Below are positions 20,415 to 29,887 of a stretch of 64,000 bases of DNA, piece after piece. The notes under the pieces were generated by a model that ran no database searches, had not been told where the DNA came from, and saw only the letters and a program-made list of their open reading frames with translations. Position numbers and translations under genes: made by a program. This DNA is from Pseudomonas sp. 102515. Its GTDB lineage: Bacteria > Pseudomonadota > Gammaproteobacteria > Pseudomonadales > Pseudomonadaceae. The stretch spans positions 1 through 64,000 of the forward strand of contig NZ_JAVHTY010000008.1 of NCBI RefSeq assembly GCF_031085165.1, written 5' to 3'. Within the stretch, counting starts at the first letter, position 1. Every line of letters starts with the position of its first letter.

Positions 20415-21131
20415 CTAGTGGCCGCCCAGGTAGGCTTCGCGCACCTGGGGATTGGCCAGCAACTCCTGGCCGCTGCCGGTCATGCGGATCTCGCCGGTGA
20501 CCATCACATAGGCGCGGTCGGACAGGCGCAGGGCATGGTTGGCGTTCTGCTCCACCAGGAAGATGGTCATGCCGCTCTGCGCCAGCTCGCGCAGGATCTG
20601 GAAGATCTGCTTCACCACGATGGGTGCCAGGCCCAGGCTGGGTTCGTCGAGCAGCAGCAGCTTGGGTCGCGCCATCAGCGCCCGGGCGATGGCCAGCATC
20701 TGCTGCTCGCCGCCGGACATGGTCATGGCGCGCTGGTTGCGACGCTCCTTGAGGCGCGGGAAGAGGTCGAACATGCGCTGCATGTCCTCGTCCACCCAGC
20801 GGGTACCGATAGGGATGGTACCCATCAGCAGATTCTCCTCGACCGTCATGTCGGGGAACACATGGCGCCCCTCCGGCGACTGGGCGATGCCGTTGGAGGC
20901 GACGTAGTGGGCGTTCTTGCGGGTGATGTCCTCGCCACGGTAGAGGATCTGCCCGTTGCGCGCCTGGGGCTGGCTGAAGATGGACATCAGCAGGGTGGAC
21001 TTGCCGGCACCATTGGAGCCGATCAGGCTCACCGTTTCCCCCTCGTTGATGGACAGGGAGACACTCTTCAGGGCCTGGATCGGCCCGTAGAAGACGTCGA
21101 CGTTGCGAAATTCCAGGATCGGCGTGGTCAT
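20415..21131 (-). CDS. livF: LIV-type ABC transporter ATPase LivF
   Basis: This second ATPase of the branched-chain amino-acid-type importer has 238 residues. It shows Walker A GSNGAGKS (about 36-43), signature MSGGEQQ (about 142), Walker B LLLLDEPSLGLAP and the H-loop EQNANHAL. Its ATG overlaps the livG stop by four bases. It is the fifth transporter gene of the operon and is followed at two bases by the aconitase X gene. Confidence 0.94.
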   Translation of the reverse strand: MTTPILEFRNVDVFYGPIQALKSVSLSINEGETVSLIGSNGAGKSTLLMSIFSQPQARNGQILYRGEDITRKNAHYVASNGIAQSPEGRHVFPDMTVEENLLMGTIPIGTRWVDEDMQRMFDLFPRLKERRNQRAMTMSGGEQQMLAIARALMARPKLLLLDEPSLGLAPIVVKQIFQILRELAQSGMTIFLVEQNANHALRLSDRAYVMVTGEIRMTGSGQELLANPQVREAYLGGH

Positions 21132-22003
21132 GCCACCTCCTCCTCTTCGGCGCCGAGGTAGGCGGCGATGACCTTGGGATCGTTGCGGATGTCGGCCGGC
21201 AGGCCGCGGGCGATGACCTGGCCATGGTCCAGCACCACGATGTGGTCGGAGATGTTCATCACCATGCCCATGTCGTGCTCGATCAGCACCACGGTGATGC
21301 GGTGCTGGTCGCGCAACAGGCGGATCATCCCGGCCAGGGCCTCGGTCTCGGCCGGGTTGAGGCCGGCGGCGGGTTCGTCCAGGCAGACGATCTCCGGACG
21401 GGTGCACATGGCGCGGGCGATTTCCAGGCGGCGCTGCTGGCCGTAGGAGAGTTCGCCGGCCAAGCGGTTGGCGTGATCCACCAGGTCCACCACTTCGAGC
21501 CAGTAGAAGGCCGTGTCCAGCGCCTTTTCCTCGGCGCGGCGATAGCCGGGGGTGTTGAGGATGCCGGTGATGAGATTGCGGTTGCACTGCATGTGCTGCG
21601 CCACCAGCAGGTTCTCCACCACCGACATCTCCTTGAACAGGCGGATGTTCTGGAAGGTGCGGGCGAGACCGGCGCGGTTCACCAGGTGGGTGCCGCCGAA
21701 CATCTTGTACCAGAGTCGGCTGCCGAACTGCACCGGATTGACGAAGTCGGTGGCCTGGAAGCGCTCGCCCATGATCTTGCCGACGCGGGTCGAGCGACCG
21801 TCGGCGGTGTCCAGGCGGATCTCGCCATCGGTGGCCTTGTAGAAGCCGGTCAGGCAGTTGAACACCGTGGTCTTGCCGGCCCCGTTGGGACCGATCAGCG
21901 CGGTGATGGACTGGCGCTGGATCTCGAAGCTCACGTCCGAGAGGGCCTTGATGCCGCCGAATCTCATGCCCAGACCCTTTACGGTCAGAATGTTATCGCT
22001 CAC
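21128..22003 (-). CDS. livG: LIV-type ABC transporter ATPase LivG
   Basis: This 291-residue ATPase has Walker A GPNGAGKT (about 36-43), signature LSYGQQRR and Walker B VCLDEPAAGLNP. An insert of about 30 residues between Walker A and the Q-loop (TFQNIRLF), rich in aromatic residues, makes it longer than E. coli LivG (about 255); I recall the same insert in Pseudomonas paralogs. The start is a GTG that overlaps the livM stop by four bases (GTGA); the longer frame into livM is rejected. Confidence 0.93.
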   Translation of the reverse strand: MSDNILTVKGLGMRFGGIKALSDVSFEIQRQSITALIGPNGAGKTTVFNCLTGFYKATDGEIRLDTADGRSTRVGKIMGERFQATDFVNPVQFGSRLWYKMFGGTHLVNRAGLARTFQNIRLFKEMSVVENLLVAQHMQCNRNLITGILNTPGYRRAEEKALDTAFYWLEVVDLVDHANRLAGELSYGQQRRLEIARAMCTRPEIVCLDEPAAGLNPAETEALAGMIRLLRDQHRITVVLIEHDMGMVMNISDHIVVLDHGQVIARGLPADIRNDPKVIAAYLGAEEEEVA

Positions 22004-23280
22004 GGCGCCACTCCCTTGCGAATCGCGAAGCCACTGCGGGCGATACGGATCAGGCCACGCGGCCGCCACATCATCATCACCACCATGAGCACGCCGAACA
22101 CCAGCATGCGGATGTCGCCGAATTCACGCAGCAGCTCGAACAGCAGGGTCATGACGAAGGCCGAGACCACCACACCGACGGTGGAGCCCAGGCCGCCCAG
22201 CACCACGATGGCCAGCACCAGCACCGACTCGAAGAAGTTGAACGAGGCCGGGTTGATGAAGCCCTGGTAGGTGGCGAAGAACACCCCGGCGAGGCCGGCG
22301 GTGGAGGCACCGATCATGAAGGCCGAGAGCTTGACCAGCACGTGGTTGAGGCCCATGGCGCGGCAGGCGATCTCGTCTTCGCGCAGGGCTTCCCAGGCCC
22401 GGCCGACCGGCATGCGGGTCAGCCGGTGCTTGATGTAGAGCACCAGCAGCACCACCAGGAACAGCACGGTGTAGATGAAGATCATGGTCGCGTTGGGGTT
22501 GTAGCTGATACCCAGCAGCTCATGGATGGGCACCCCGCCCTCCTTCGCCCGACGCCCGAATTCGATGCCGAAGAAGGTCGGCGAAGGCGCGGCGATGCCG
22601 TTGGGGCCCTTGGTCACTTCCAGCCAGTTGTTGAGCACCAGGCGGATGATCTCGCCGAAGCCGAGGGTGACGATGGCCAGGTAGTCCCCGTGCATGCGCA
22701 AGACCGGGAATCCCAGTATCGCCCCCGCTACCGCGGCCAGCACCGCGGCGAGCGGCAGCATGGTCCAGAAGCCCAGCCCCAGGTACTGGTAGCCCAGCGC
22801 CAGGCCATAGGCGCCGATGGCATAGAAGCCGACGTAGCCGAGGTCGAGCAGACCGGCCAGGCCCACCACGATGTTCAGGCCCAGGCCCAGCAGCACGTAG
22901 ATCAGGCAGAGGATGATCACCGTCAGCCAGTACTTGGTGGCCAGGAAGGGAAAGGCGATGGCCACCAGGATGATGATGGGCAGGATGAATCTGAGGTTGG
23001 ATTTATGTCCCGGCGGCAGTACGTGGACGCCGCCGTCGTTGCGCTTGAAGGACTCGATCCAGTCACGGCCCTGGGCGGTCTGGCCGAACAGGCTGAGCAG
23101 GAAGCGGCCGGCCATGACCACCGCGACCATGATGCCGACGCGGCCGGGTTGGACGTTGTAGCCATAGCCGTCGAGCACGATGCCGACGATGGGCCCGAAC
23201 AGGATCAGCGAGACCAGGCCGACCATGAGGGTGTCGCGCAGCACGACCTTGAGATCGAAGGAGGATGACGTCTGACTCAT
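22000..23280 (-). CDS. livM: LIV-type ABC transporter permease LivM
   Basis: The 426-residue inner-membrane permease has an N-terminal extension carrying extra helices, a hydrophilic loop (about 70-95) and the LivM core. The family stretch GLNIVVGLAGLLDLGYVGFY is near residues 148-167, and the EAA-like coupling loop REDEIACRAMGLN near 323. It starts four bases after the livH stop. With LivH it forms the channel for polar or hydrophobic amino acids. Confidence 0.94.
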   Translation of the reverse strand: MSQTSSSFDLKVVLRDTLMVGLVSLILFGPIVGIVLDGYGYNVQPGRVGIMVAVVMAGRFLLSLFGQTAQGRDWIESFKRNDGGVHVLPPGHKSNLRFILPIIILVAIAFPFLATKYWLTVIILCLIYVLLGLGLNIVVGLAGLLDLGYVGFYAIGAYGLALGYQYLGLGFWTMLPLAAVLAAVAGAILGFPVLRMHGDYLAIVTLGFGEIIRLVLNNWLEVTKGPNGIAAPSPTFFGIEFGRRAKEGGVPIHELLGISYNPNATMIFIYTVLFLVVLLVLYIKHRLTRMPVGRAWEALREDEIACRAMGLNHVLVKLSAFMIGASTAGLAGVFFATYQGFINPASFNFFESVLVLAIVVLGGLGSTVGVVVSAFVMTLLFELLREFGDIRMLVFGVLMVVMMMWRPRGLIRIARSGFAIRKGVAP

Positions 23281-23284
23281 GGAT

Positions 23285-24199
<915 letters not shown>

Positions 24200-24224
24200 G
24201 ATTGCAGTCTCGCGCTGGATGGAT

Positions 24225-24276
24225 GACGAGGGCCGCCGGCCGCCGCCTCGTCCTGGGGCGGAGACGAGGTGGCGGC
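24225..24276 (-). terminator. Alternative hairpins between livK and livH
   Basis: A 14-base stem pairs 24239-24252 (ending CCTCGTC) with 24263-24276 (beginning GACGAGG), with one G-T pair and a 10-base loop. A second GACGAGG at 24225-24231 can pair with the same CCTCGTC (24246-24252), so two structures compete. There is no T-run. It probably acts as a partial terminator or a 3' stabiliser of livK message. Confidence 0.6.
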
Positions 24277-24295
24277 TGGCGGATTCACGCGAGGA

Positions 24296-25417
24296 TCAGG
24301 GCAGCTGGTGGTACTTGCCCTTGTCGTCCCATTCGTACATCACGTAGTCGGAGACCTTGAGGTCGCCCTTGCTGTCCCAGCTCTTCTCACCCAGAACGGT
24401 GTTGACGCTGTGGGACTTCAGCCACTCGGCGGCCTTGGCGCCGTCGGTGCCCTTGATGCCGTTGAAGGCGGCGGCCACGGCCTGCAGCGAGGCGTAGGAG
24501 TAGAGGGTGTAGCCCTCGGGCTCGTAGCCGGACTTGCGCAGGGTTTCCACCACGGTCTTGCCGGCCGGGTTCTGCAGCGGATCGGCGCCAAAGGTCATCA
24601 GCACGCCCTTGGTGTACTGGGCGCCACCGGCGGTGGTGACCAGGTCGGCGGAGACGATGCCGTCGCCGGAGACGAACTTGGCGGTCACGCCCTGCTCGCG
24701 CATCTGGCGGACCAGCGGACCCGCTTCGGGGTGCAGGCCGCCGAAGTACACCACGTCGGCGCCGGAGGCGCGGATCTTGGTGACCAGGGAGTTGAAGTCC
24801 TTCTCGCCGCGGGTCAGGCCCTCGTAGAGCACCTCTTTCACGCCGCGCTTGTTGAGCTGCGCCTTGGTGGCGTCGGCCAGGCCCTGACCGTAGGTGTCCT
24901 TGTCGTGGATGATGGCGACCTTCTTGGCCTTGAGGGTATCGACGATGTAGTCGCCGGCCACGATGCCCTGCTGGTCGTCACGCCCACACATGCGGAATAC
25001 GCCCGTCAGGCCACGCTCGGTGATCTTGGGGTTGGTGGACGCCGGGGTGATGGAGATGATGCCGGCTTCGTCGTAGATCTCCGAAGCAGGCATGGTGTTG
25101 GAGGAGCAGAAGTGGCCGATCACGGCCTTGACCTTCTCGGAGTCCACCAGGCGGTTGGCTACGGCCACGGCCTGCTTGGGCTCGCAGGCATCGTCGCCCT
25201 GCACCAGCTTGATCTTCTCGCCATTGATGCCACCGGCGGCGTTGATGTCCTCCGCGGCCTGGGTAGCCCCCTTCCAGAACTGCTCGCCATAGGCGGCACT
25301 GGCCCCGGTGTAGGGACCCGCCACACCGATCACAATGTCGGCATGCGCCAGGGAGGAGAGAGTGAACGCAGAACCGATAGCGAGAGCCAGAATGCCTTTT
25401 CTGTAAATCTTCGACAT
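24296..25417 (-). CDS. livK: LIV-type periplasmic amino-acid binding protein
   Basis: The 373-residue protein has a signal peptide cut after AHA (26) and a type I periplasmic-binding fold. The DDACEPKQAVAVANRLV segment (about 91-107) and the FCSSNTMPASEIYDE region (about 119-133) line the ligand site in Leu/Ile/Val-binding relatives. Only its cysteines in EPKQ-flanking DDAC and HFCSS resemble the classic disulfide region. The actual ligand may be a branched-chain or another hydrophobic/cyclic amino acid. It is the first gene of the operon, preceded by an apparent sigma-54 promoter. Confidence 0.93.
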   Translation of the reverse strand: MSKIYRKGILALAIGSAFTLSSLAHADIVIGVAGPYTGASAAYGEQFWKGATQAAEDINAAGGINGEKIKLVQGDDACEPKQAVAVANRLVDSEKVKAVIGHFCSSNTMPASEIYDEAGIISITPASTNPKITERGLTGVFRMCGRDDQQGIVAGDYIVDTLKAKKVAIIHDKDTYGQGLADATKAQLNKRGVKEVLYEGLTRGEKDFNSLVTKIRASGADVVYFGGLHPEAGPLVRQMREQGVTAKFVSGDGIVSADLVTTAGGAQYTKGVLMTFGADPLQNPAGKTVVETLRKSGYEPEGYTLYSYASLQAVAAAFNGIKGTDGAKAAEWLKSHSVNTVLGEKSWDSKGDLKVSDYVMYEWDDKGKYHQLP

Positions 25418-25456
25418 GGGAGGTTTGCTCCAGAGGGTGGTTGGCCTTTTCGCCGG

Positions 25457-25472
25457 AGCAAAGCCTGTGCCA
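25457..25472 (-). promoter_or_regulatory. Sigma-54 (RpoN) promoter of the liv operon
   Basis: On the minus strand the sequence TGGCAC-AGGCT-TTGCT fits the -24/-12 consensus TGGCAC-N5-TTGCW at every position, with correct GG-to-GC spacing. Transcription would start about 25446, leaving a leader of about 29 bases before the livK ATG. RpoN promoters need an enhancer-binding protein such as NtrC; its site was not identified. Confidence 0.72.
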
Positions 25473-25813
25473 TCACCCAGTTGTGTACCGGGCGCAAAGG
25501 CCATCTGCCGCCACCGCGACAAGCCGAAACCCCAGATTGCCTGCGGCAAGGGCCGCAGCCAGTGGACCGGACCACCCTTTAGACTTTTGTCTCGACGGGC
25601 TCATTAGTCTGGATAATTCTGCAAAGCGGTAGCAGCGGGAAAGGCAAAACGCAGCGGTTTGTTACCAGATAGCAACCCGGTTGCACCTGTTTCGCACCAA
25701 AACGTAACACCGCCCCCACACTGTGCCACCAAAGTAACCATGATCCTGCAGGGACAGGCCCGTGGTGGATCCGCCTCGATCTGTGCGAACGTGCGACCAC
25801 GGGTAGCCATGGC

Positions 25814-25856
25814 AAAAACGGCCGACTTGCACAGGTCGAGATGCGCAAATCGGCCG
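25814..25856 (-). terminator. Intrinsic terminator of amaBA
   Basis: Arms CGGCCGACTTGC (25819-25830) and GCAAATCGGCCG (25845-25856) pair with one mismatch. On the minus strand the stem is followed by a run of five T (25814-25818). It sits 57 bases past the amaA stop. Confidence 0.8.
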
Positions 25857-25912
25857 CTTAGGAGCGTTATCGCCCGGCCCGAGGGCCGGTGACAGCGGGT
25901 ATGGCGGGGTCG

Positions 25913-27190
25913 CTAGAGCACCACGCGCAGGCATTGCCCCGCGTGATAGAGGGTGAAGCCAGCTTCGTACATCAGGCTGCGCCACTGGCCGACCGGATTG
26001 GCATCCAGCGACGACAGGGGCATTGGCAGGTCGTGGCGATCGCCACTGCACAGATAGCGGGCAAAGGACTGCCCCACCACCGTGCCCGTGGTAACCCCGC
26101 GACCGTTGTAGCCGGACACCGCCAGCAAGCCCGGCGCCGGCTCGAACAGCCGCAGCAAATGATCGGGTGTGAAGCCGATACGGCCCGTCCAGCTGCACTC
26201 CCACTCGACCTGTCCGAGCGCAGGGAAATAGTGCCGCTGGATACGGTTGGCCCAGGCGCGGATGAAGCCGGCCGGTCGCCCCGCCATGTTGCCGAGACTG
26301 CCCAGCAGCAGACGACCATCGGCATCGCGGCGGATGCTGCTGAGCACCGTACGGGTATCCCAGGAGCCGCGGCCCTGGGGCAGGATGAAATCCGCTTCCG
26401 GACCGAGCGGCCGCGAGGCCACCTGGTAGTAGTAGCCCGGGAAGAATTGCGTACGCAGCGTGGTCCACTCGCCTTCGGTGTAGGCGTTGGAGGCGATCAC
26501 CACCTGGTCGGCGATGGCTCGCCCCTGCGGGGTTTCCACCTGCCAGCGTTCACCGACCCGCTGCAGCCGGTGTACCGCGCTCTGCTCGAACAGCTCACCG
26601 CCTTCCTGGCGCAGCGCCCTGGCCAGGCCCAGGGCATAACCCATGGGCACCAGGGTGCCGGCACGATGATCGAGCAGCGCGCCACTGATGTCGCGTGTGC
26701 CGCAGGCGCTGTAGCAAGCCTCCCCTTCCAGCAGTTCGACCCGGGCACCGCGCCGCTGCCATTGTTCGGCACGCTGCCCCAGATCGGCCAGGCCCTTGGC
26801 GCTGTGCGCCATGTGCAGGGTGCCGGCGCGGCGCGGCTGGCAATCGATGCCATAGCGTTCGATGAGACCGAACACCTGACTCGGCGCATCGCCCATCACG
26901 CCCAGCAGACGCTCTCCGACCGCCGGTCCCAGGGTCGCCACGGCTTCGTCCGGCGGAATCCACATGCCGGCATTGACCAGCCCGACATTGCGTCCGGAGC
27001 CGCCATGGCCGACGCCATGGGCTTCCAGCACCACCACCCGCCGCCCGGCCTGCGCCAGGTGCAGGCCGGTGGACAGGCCGGTATAGCCACCGCCGATAAC
27101 GCAGACCTCGGTGTCACGCTCGCCCTGCAACTGGGCGCCCGGCACCGCCGGATACAGCCGCTCCCACAGGCACTCCTCACGCAACTGCAT
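25913..27190 (-). CDS. amaA: FAD-dependent amine oxidase, L-pipecolate oxidase-like
   Basis: This 425-residue DAO-fold flavoenzyme has the FAD dinucleotide motif VIGGGYTGLS (31-40) and a C-terminal WTGRIGFTPDH and SGYNGRGVTTGT region that closes the flavin site. It is like AmaA of P. putida, which oxidises L-pipecolate to piperideine-6-carboxylate in D-lysine catabolism. The neighbour amaB-like gene supplies the next step. The ATG at 27190 was chosen because AGGAG lies eight bases before it; a GTG eight codons upstream touches the amaB stop. Related flavin oxidases such as gamma-glutamylputrescine oxidase are an alternative. Confidence 0.78.
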   Translation of the reverse strand: MQLREECLWERLYPAVPGAQLQGERDTEVCVIGGGYTGLSTGLHLAQAGRRVVVLEAHGVGHGGSGRNVGLVNAGMWIPPDEAVATLGPAVGERLLGVMGDAPSQVFGLIERYGIDCQPRRAGTLHMAHSAKGLADLGQRAEQWQRRGARVELLEGEACYSACGTRDISGALLDHRAGTLVPMGYALGLARALRQEGGELFEQSAVHRLQRVGERWQVETPQGRAIADQVVIASNAYTEGEWTTLRTQFFPGYYYQVASRPLGPEADFILPQGRGSWDTRTVLSSIRRDADGRLLLGSLGNMAGRPAGFIRAWANRIQRHYFPALGQVEWECSWTGRIGFTPDHLLRLFEPAPGLLAVSGYNGRGVTTGTVVGQSFARYLCSGDRHDLPMPLSSLDANPVGQWRSLMYEAGFTLYHAGQCLRVVL

Positions 27191-27214
27191 TCTCTGCGCT
27201 CCTGGCGGACCCAC

Positions 27215-28705
27215 TCAGTCGAAGACGATGCCCTGGGCCAGCGGCAATTCGCGGGAATAGTTGACGGTGTTGGTCTGGCGGCGCATGTAGGCCTTCCAGG
27301 CGTCGGAACCGGATTCGCGACCGCCACCGGTTTCCTTCTCGCCACCGAAGGCACCACCAATCTCGGCGCCGCTCGGTCCGATGTTGACGTTGGCGATGCC
27401 GCAGTCGCTGCCGGTCGCCGACATGAAGGCCTCGGCCTCGCGCACGTCGGTGGTGAAGATGCAGGACGACAGGCCCTGGGGCACGGCGTTGTTCAGCGCT
27501 ACCGCCTCGTCGAAATCGTCGTAGGTCAGCACATAGAGAATGGGGGCGAAGGTCTCGTGGCGCACCGCCTCGCTCTGCTCGGGCATCTCGACGATGGCCG
27601 GCGCCACGTAGTAGGCCTCGGGATACTGCTCTGCCAGCTGGCGCCCGCCGCCGTAGACCACGCCGCCCTCGCCGCGCGCCTGTTCCAGCGCACCCTGCAT
27701 GGCCTGGAAGCTGGCCGCGTCGATCAGCGGGCCGATCAGATTGCCTTCCAGTGGATGGCCGATGCGGACTTTGGCATAGGCGGTCTTGAGCCGGGCGACG
27801 ATCTCGTCCTTGACCGAACGATGGGCGATCAGGCGGCGCAGGGTGGTGCAGCGCTGGCCGGCGGTACCCACGGCGCTGAACAGGATGGCGCGTACCGCCA
27901 TGTCCAGATCGGCGCTCGGCGCAAGGATCATGGCATTGTTGCCGCCCAGTTCGAGGATGCTGCGGCCGAAGCGCGCCGCAACCCGCGGTCCTACCTCGCG
28001 ACCCATGCGGGTGCTACCCGTGGCGCTCACCAGCGCCACCCGCGGATCATCCACCAAAGCCTCACCGGCAGCGCGATCGCCGACGATGACCTGGCTCAGA
28101 TCGGCCGGGGCATCGCCAAAGCGCGCCAGGGCCTTCTCGAACAGCGCCTGGCAGGCCAGGGCGGTCAGCGGCGTCTTTTCCGAGGGCTTCCAGATCACCG
28201 GATTGCCACAGACCAGGGCCAGGGCGGCGTTCCACGACCAGACCGCTACCGGGAAGTTGAAAGCACTGATGATGCCTACCACGCCCAGCGGCTGCCAGGA
28301 TTCGCGCATGTGGTGACCGGGTCGCTCGGAAGCAATGGTCAGACCGTAGAGCTGGCGCGACAGGCCAACGGCGAAGTCACAGATGTCGATCATCTCCTGG
28401 ACTTCGCCCAGGCCCTCCTGGGTGATCTTGCCGGCTTCCCAGGACACCAGCTCGCCGAGATCGGCCTTGTGGGCGCGCAATTCTTCACCCAGCAGCCGCA
28501 CCAGTTCGCCCCGGCGCGGCGCCGGTACCGCGCGCCAGGCCTGGAAGGCGCGCTCGGCACGGGAGATCTTCTGCTCCACTTCGGCGGCGCTTTCCAGAGC
28601 GACGCTGCCCAGTTGGCTGCCATCGATGGGGGAATGCACCCGGTGCTCGCCTTGGGTGTAGTGCTGGGCAGAAACGCCGAGGCGTTCCAAGAGGGCCTTG
28701 CTCAT
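27215..28705 (-). CDS. amaB: Aldehyde dehydrogenase, aminoadipate-semialdehyde type
   Basis: The 496-residue NAD-dependent aldehyde dehydrogenase has the catalytic E252 (ELGGNN) and nucleophile C286 (GQRCTT). Its AFNFPVAVWSWNAALALVCGN segment, of which 148-167 is the core, is typical of the ALDH7/AmaB group. That group oxidises alpha-aminoadipate semialdehyde (from piperideine-6-carboxylate) to alpha-aminoadipate. It precedes the AmaA-like oxidase by 24 bases on the same strand, giving two consecutive steps of pipecolate/lysine breakdown. Confidence 0.88.
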   Translation of the reverse strand: MSKALLERLGVSAQHYTQGEHRVHSPIDGSQLGSVALESAAEVEQKISRAERAFQAWRAVPAPRRGELVRLLGEELRAHKADLGELVSWEAGKITQEGLGEVQEMIDICDFAVGLSRQLYGLTIASERPGHHMRESWQPLGVVGIISAFNFPVAVWSWNAALALVCGNPVIWKPSEKTPLTALACQALFEKALARFGDAPADLSQVIVGDRAAGEALVDDPRVALVSATGSTRMGREVGPRVAARFGRSILELGGNNAMILAPSADLDMAVRAILFSAVGTAGQRCTTLRRLIAHRSVKDEIVARLKTAYAKVRIGHPLEGNLIGPLIDAASFQAMQGALEQARGEGGVVYGGGRQLAEQYPEAYYVAPAIVEMPEQSEAVRHETFAPILYVLTYDDFDEAVALNNAVPQGLSSCIFTTDVREAEAFMSATGSDCGIANVNIGPSGAEIGGAFGGEKETGGGRESGSDAWKAYMRRQTNTVNYSRELPLAQGIVFD

Positions 28706-28818
28706 GCTGAGGTCTCCGCGGAAAGGGAATCGTCCCTGAGTATGGTCAGCCCAGCGGCGCCGGACAACCGACCTTTGCTCGGCATATCATTCCCTTTTTT
28801 CATACCGCGAGTCCGCTC

Positions 28819-29703
28819 ATGCAACGCCGCCACCTGCCGTCCATCACCGCCATGCAGTGCTTCGAGGCGGTCGCGCGTCATCTGAGCTTTACCCGCGCGG
28901 CCGACGAACTGGCGCTGACCCAGAGCGCCGTCAGCAAACAGGTCGCCCAGCTCGAGGACCTCCTGCAGCACAGCCTGTTTCGCCGGGTCCGGCGGCGCCT
29001 GCAGTTGACCCCGGCCGGTGCCCTCTACCTGGCCGAGGTGGACAAGATCCTCAACCAGCTGGAGATGTCGGCGCGCTACCTGAGGTCCTATGGCGGCGAG
29101 ACCGAGGTGCTGCGCGTGGCCACCCCGCCGACCTTTGGCGAGCGCTGGCTGGTGCCGCGGCTCAAGGGTTGGCGCCTGCGCTTTCCCAACATCCACCTGG
29201 ATGTCTCCAGCGCGCTGGAACCGGTGGACTTCCGCGATCCACGCCATGATGTGGCGCTGTTCTATGGCCACGGCAGCTGGCCGGGCGCCGAGTGTGAACT
29301 GCTGCTGCACGAGCACATGGTCGCGGTCTGCGCGCCCGACCTGCTCCCCCCCGAGGGCATCGCCGGACCGGAGCAGCTGGTGGACTTCGTCCTGCTGCAG
29401 AACACCACCCGCCCGGAATCCTGGCACGACTGGTACGCCAGCCTCGCGCGCGACGAGGTGCATAGCCATCACGGCCCGCGCTTCGACACCTTCACCCTCT
29501 GCGCCCGCGCCGCCCAGGAAGGCTGCGGGGTGGCCCTGCTCCCGGAATTCCTGGTCGTCGAAGAACTGGCCTCCGGTCGCCTGGTGCTCGCCTGGCCCCA
29601 TCGCCTGGCCAGCCCCCATGCCTACTGGCTGGCCTATCCGGAACAAATGGCCGAGGTGCCCAAGGTGCGCAGCTTCATCGAATGGATCCGCGAGAAGGCC
29701 TAG
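28819..29703 (+). CDS. LysR-family regulator, GcvA-like, divergent from amaB
   Basis: The 294-residue protein has a winged helix-turn-helix (about 23-42, with ADELALTQSAVSKQVAQLE) and a GcvA-type effector domain. It is divergent from amaB with 113 bases between them, the usual position for the regulator of the neighbouring catabolic genes. P. putida carries a LysR gene in the corresponding place next to amaBA. The inducer is probably a pipecolate/aminoadipate intermediate, by inference. Confidence 0.88.
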   Translation: MQRRHLPSITAMQCFEAVARHLSFTRAADELALTQSAVSKQVAQLEDLLQHSLFRRVRRRLQLTPAGALYLAEVDKILNQLEMSARYLRSYGGETEVLRVATPPTFGERWLVPRLKGWRLRFPNIHLDVSSALEPVDFRDPRHDVALFYGHGSWPGAECELLLHEHMVAVCAPDLLPPEGIAGPEQLVDFVLLQNTTRPESWHDWYASLARDEVHSHHGPRFDTFTLCARAAQEGCGVALLPEFLVVEELASGRLVLAWPHRLASPHAYWLAYPEQMAEVPKVRSFIEWIREKA

Positions 29704-29706
29704 CGC

Positions 29707-29826
29707 CCGTAGGTTGCGGCTGAGCGCAGCGAAGCCCAACAGATCTCGGCTCGACCCCATCTTTCTCGCCTGAGCCCTTTACCCCGTCACCGCGTTGGGC
29801 TTCGCTGCGCTCAACCCAACCTACGG
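29707..29826. repeat. Inverted pair of REP-like elements
   Basis: The left copy is 29707-29740 (starts CCGTAGGTTG, ends GCAGCGAAGCCCAAC). The right copy is 29794-29826, its near-exact reverse complement (starts GTTGGGCTTCGCTGC, ends AACCTACGG). They differ by a few bases and a one-base indel. Each copy can fold on itself. Such GTAGGTTGGG...CCCAAC units are scattered through many Pseudomonas genomes. The pair lies between a LysR gene and the pnp terminator. Confidence 0.8.
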
Positions 29827-29844
29827 CCTCGACGCATCGGCCAT

Positions 29845-29871
29845 AAAAAAACCCGGCCGAAGCCGGGTTTT
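29845..29871 (-). terminator. Intrinsic terminator of pnp
   Basis: Perfect arms AAAACCCGGC (29848-29857) and GCCGGGTTTT (29862-29871) flank the loop CGAA. On the minus strand the stem ends in a run of seven T. It lies 17 bases past the pnp stop. Confidence 0.92.
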
Positions 29872-29887
29872 CCTAGCAGGGGTCGTC

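Larger units (their letters stand above)
25418..25912. other. 495-base gene-free stretch between livK and amaA
   Basis: No convincing gene lies here; the open frames have no recognisable content. From right to left it holds a GC palindrome CCGGCCC-GA-GGGCCGG (25874-25889), the amaA terminator (25814-25856), about 340 bases free of clear features that could hold activator sites, and the sigma-54 promoter of livK (25457-25472). Near 25680-25700 there are two GCACC direct repeats, which do not form a proper NtrC palindrome. Confidence 0.6.

Noticed and set aside
20413-21225. Upstream extension of the aconitase X frame giving 844 codons
   Set aside because: The extra 271 codons are an out-of-frame reading of livF; the start at 20412 gives the proper swivel domain and family length.
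25680-25700. NtrC-like site upstream of the sigma-54 promoter
   Set aside because: The two GCACC half-sites are direct repeats, not the inverted GCAC/GTGC pair needed.
25889-28885. Plus-strand open frame of 998 codons
   Set aside because: It runs antisense across amaA and amaB, both of which have clear catalytic motifs; long antisense frames are common in GC-rich DNA.
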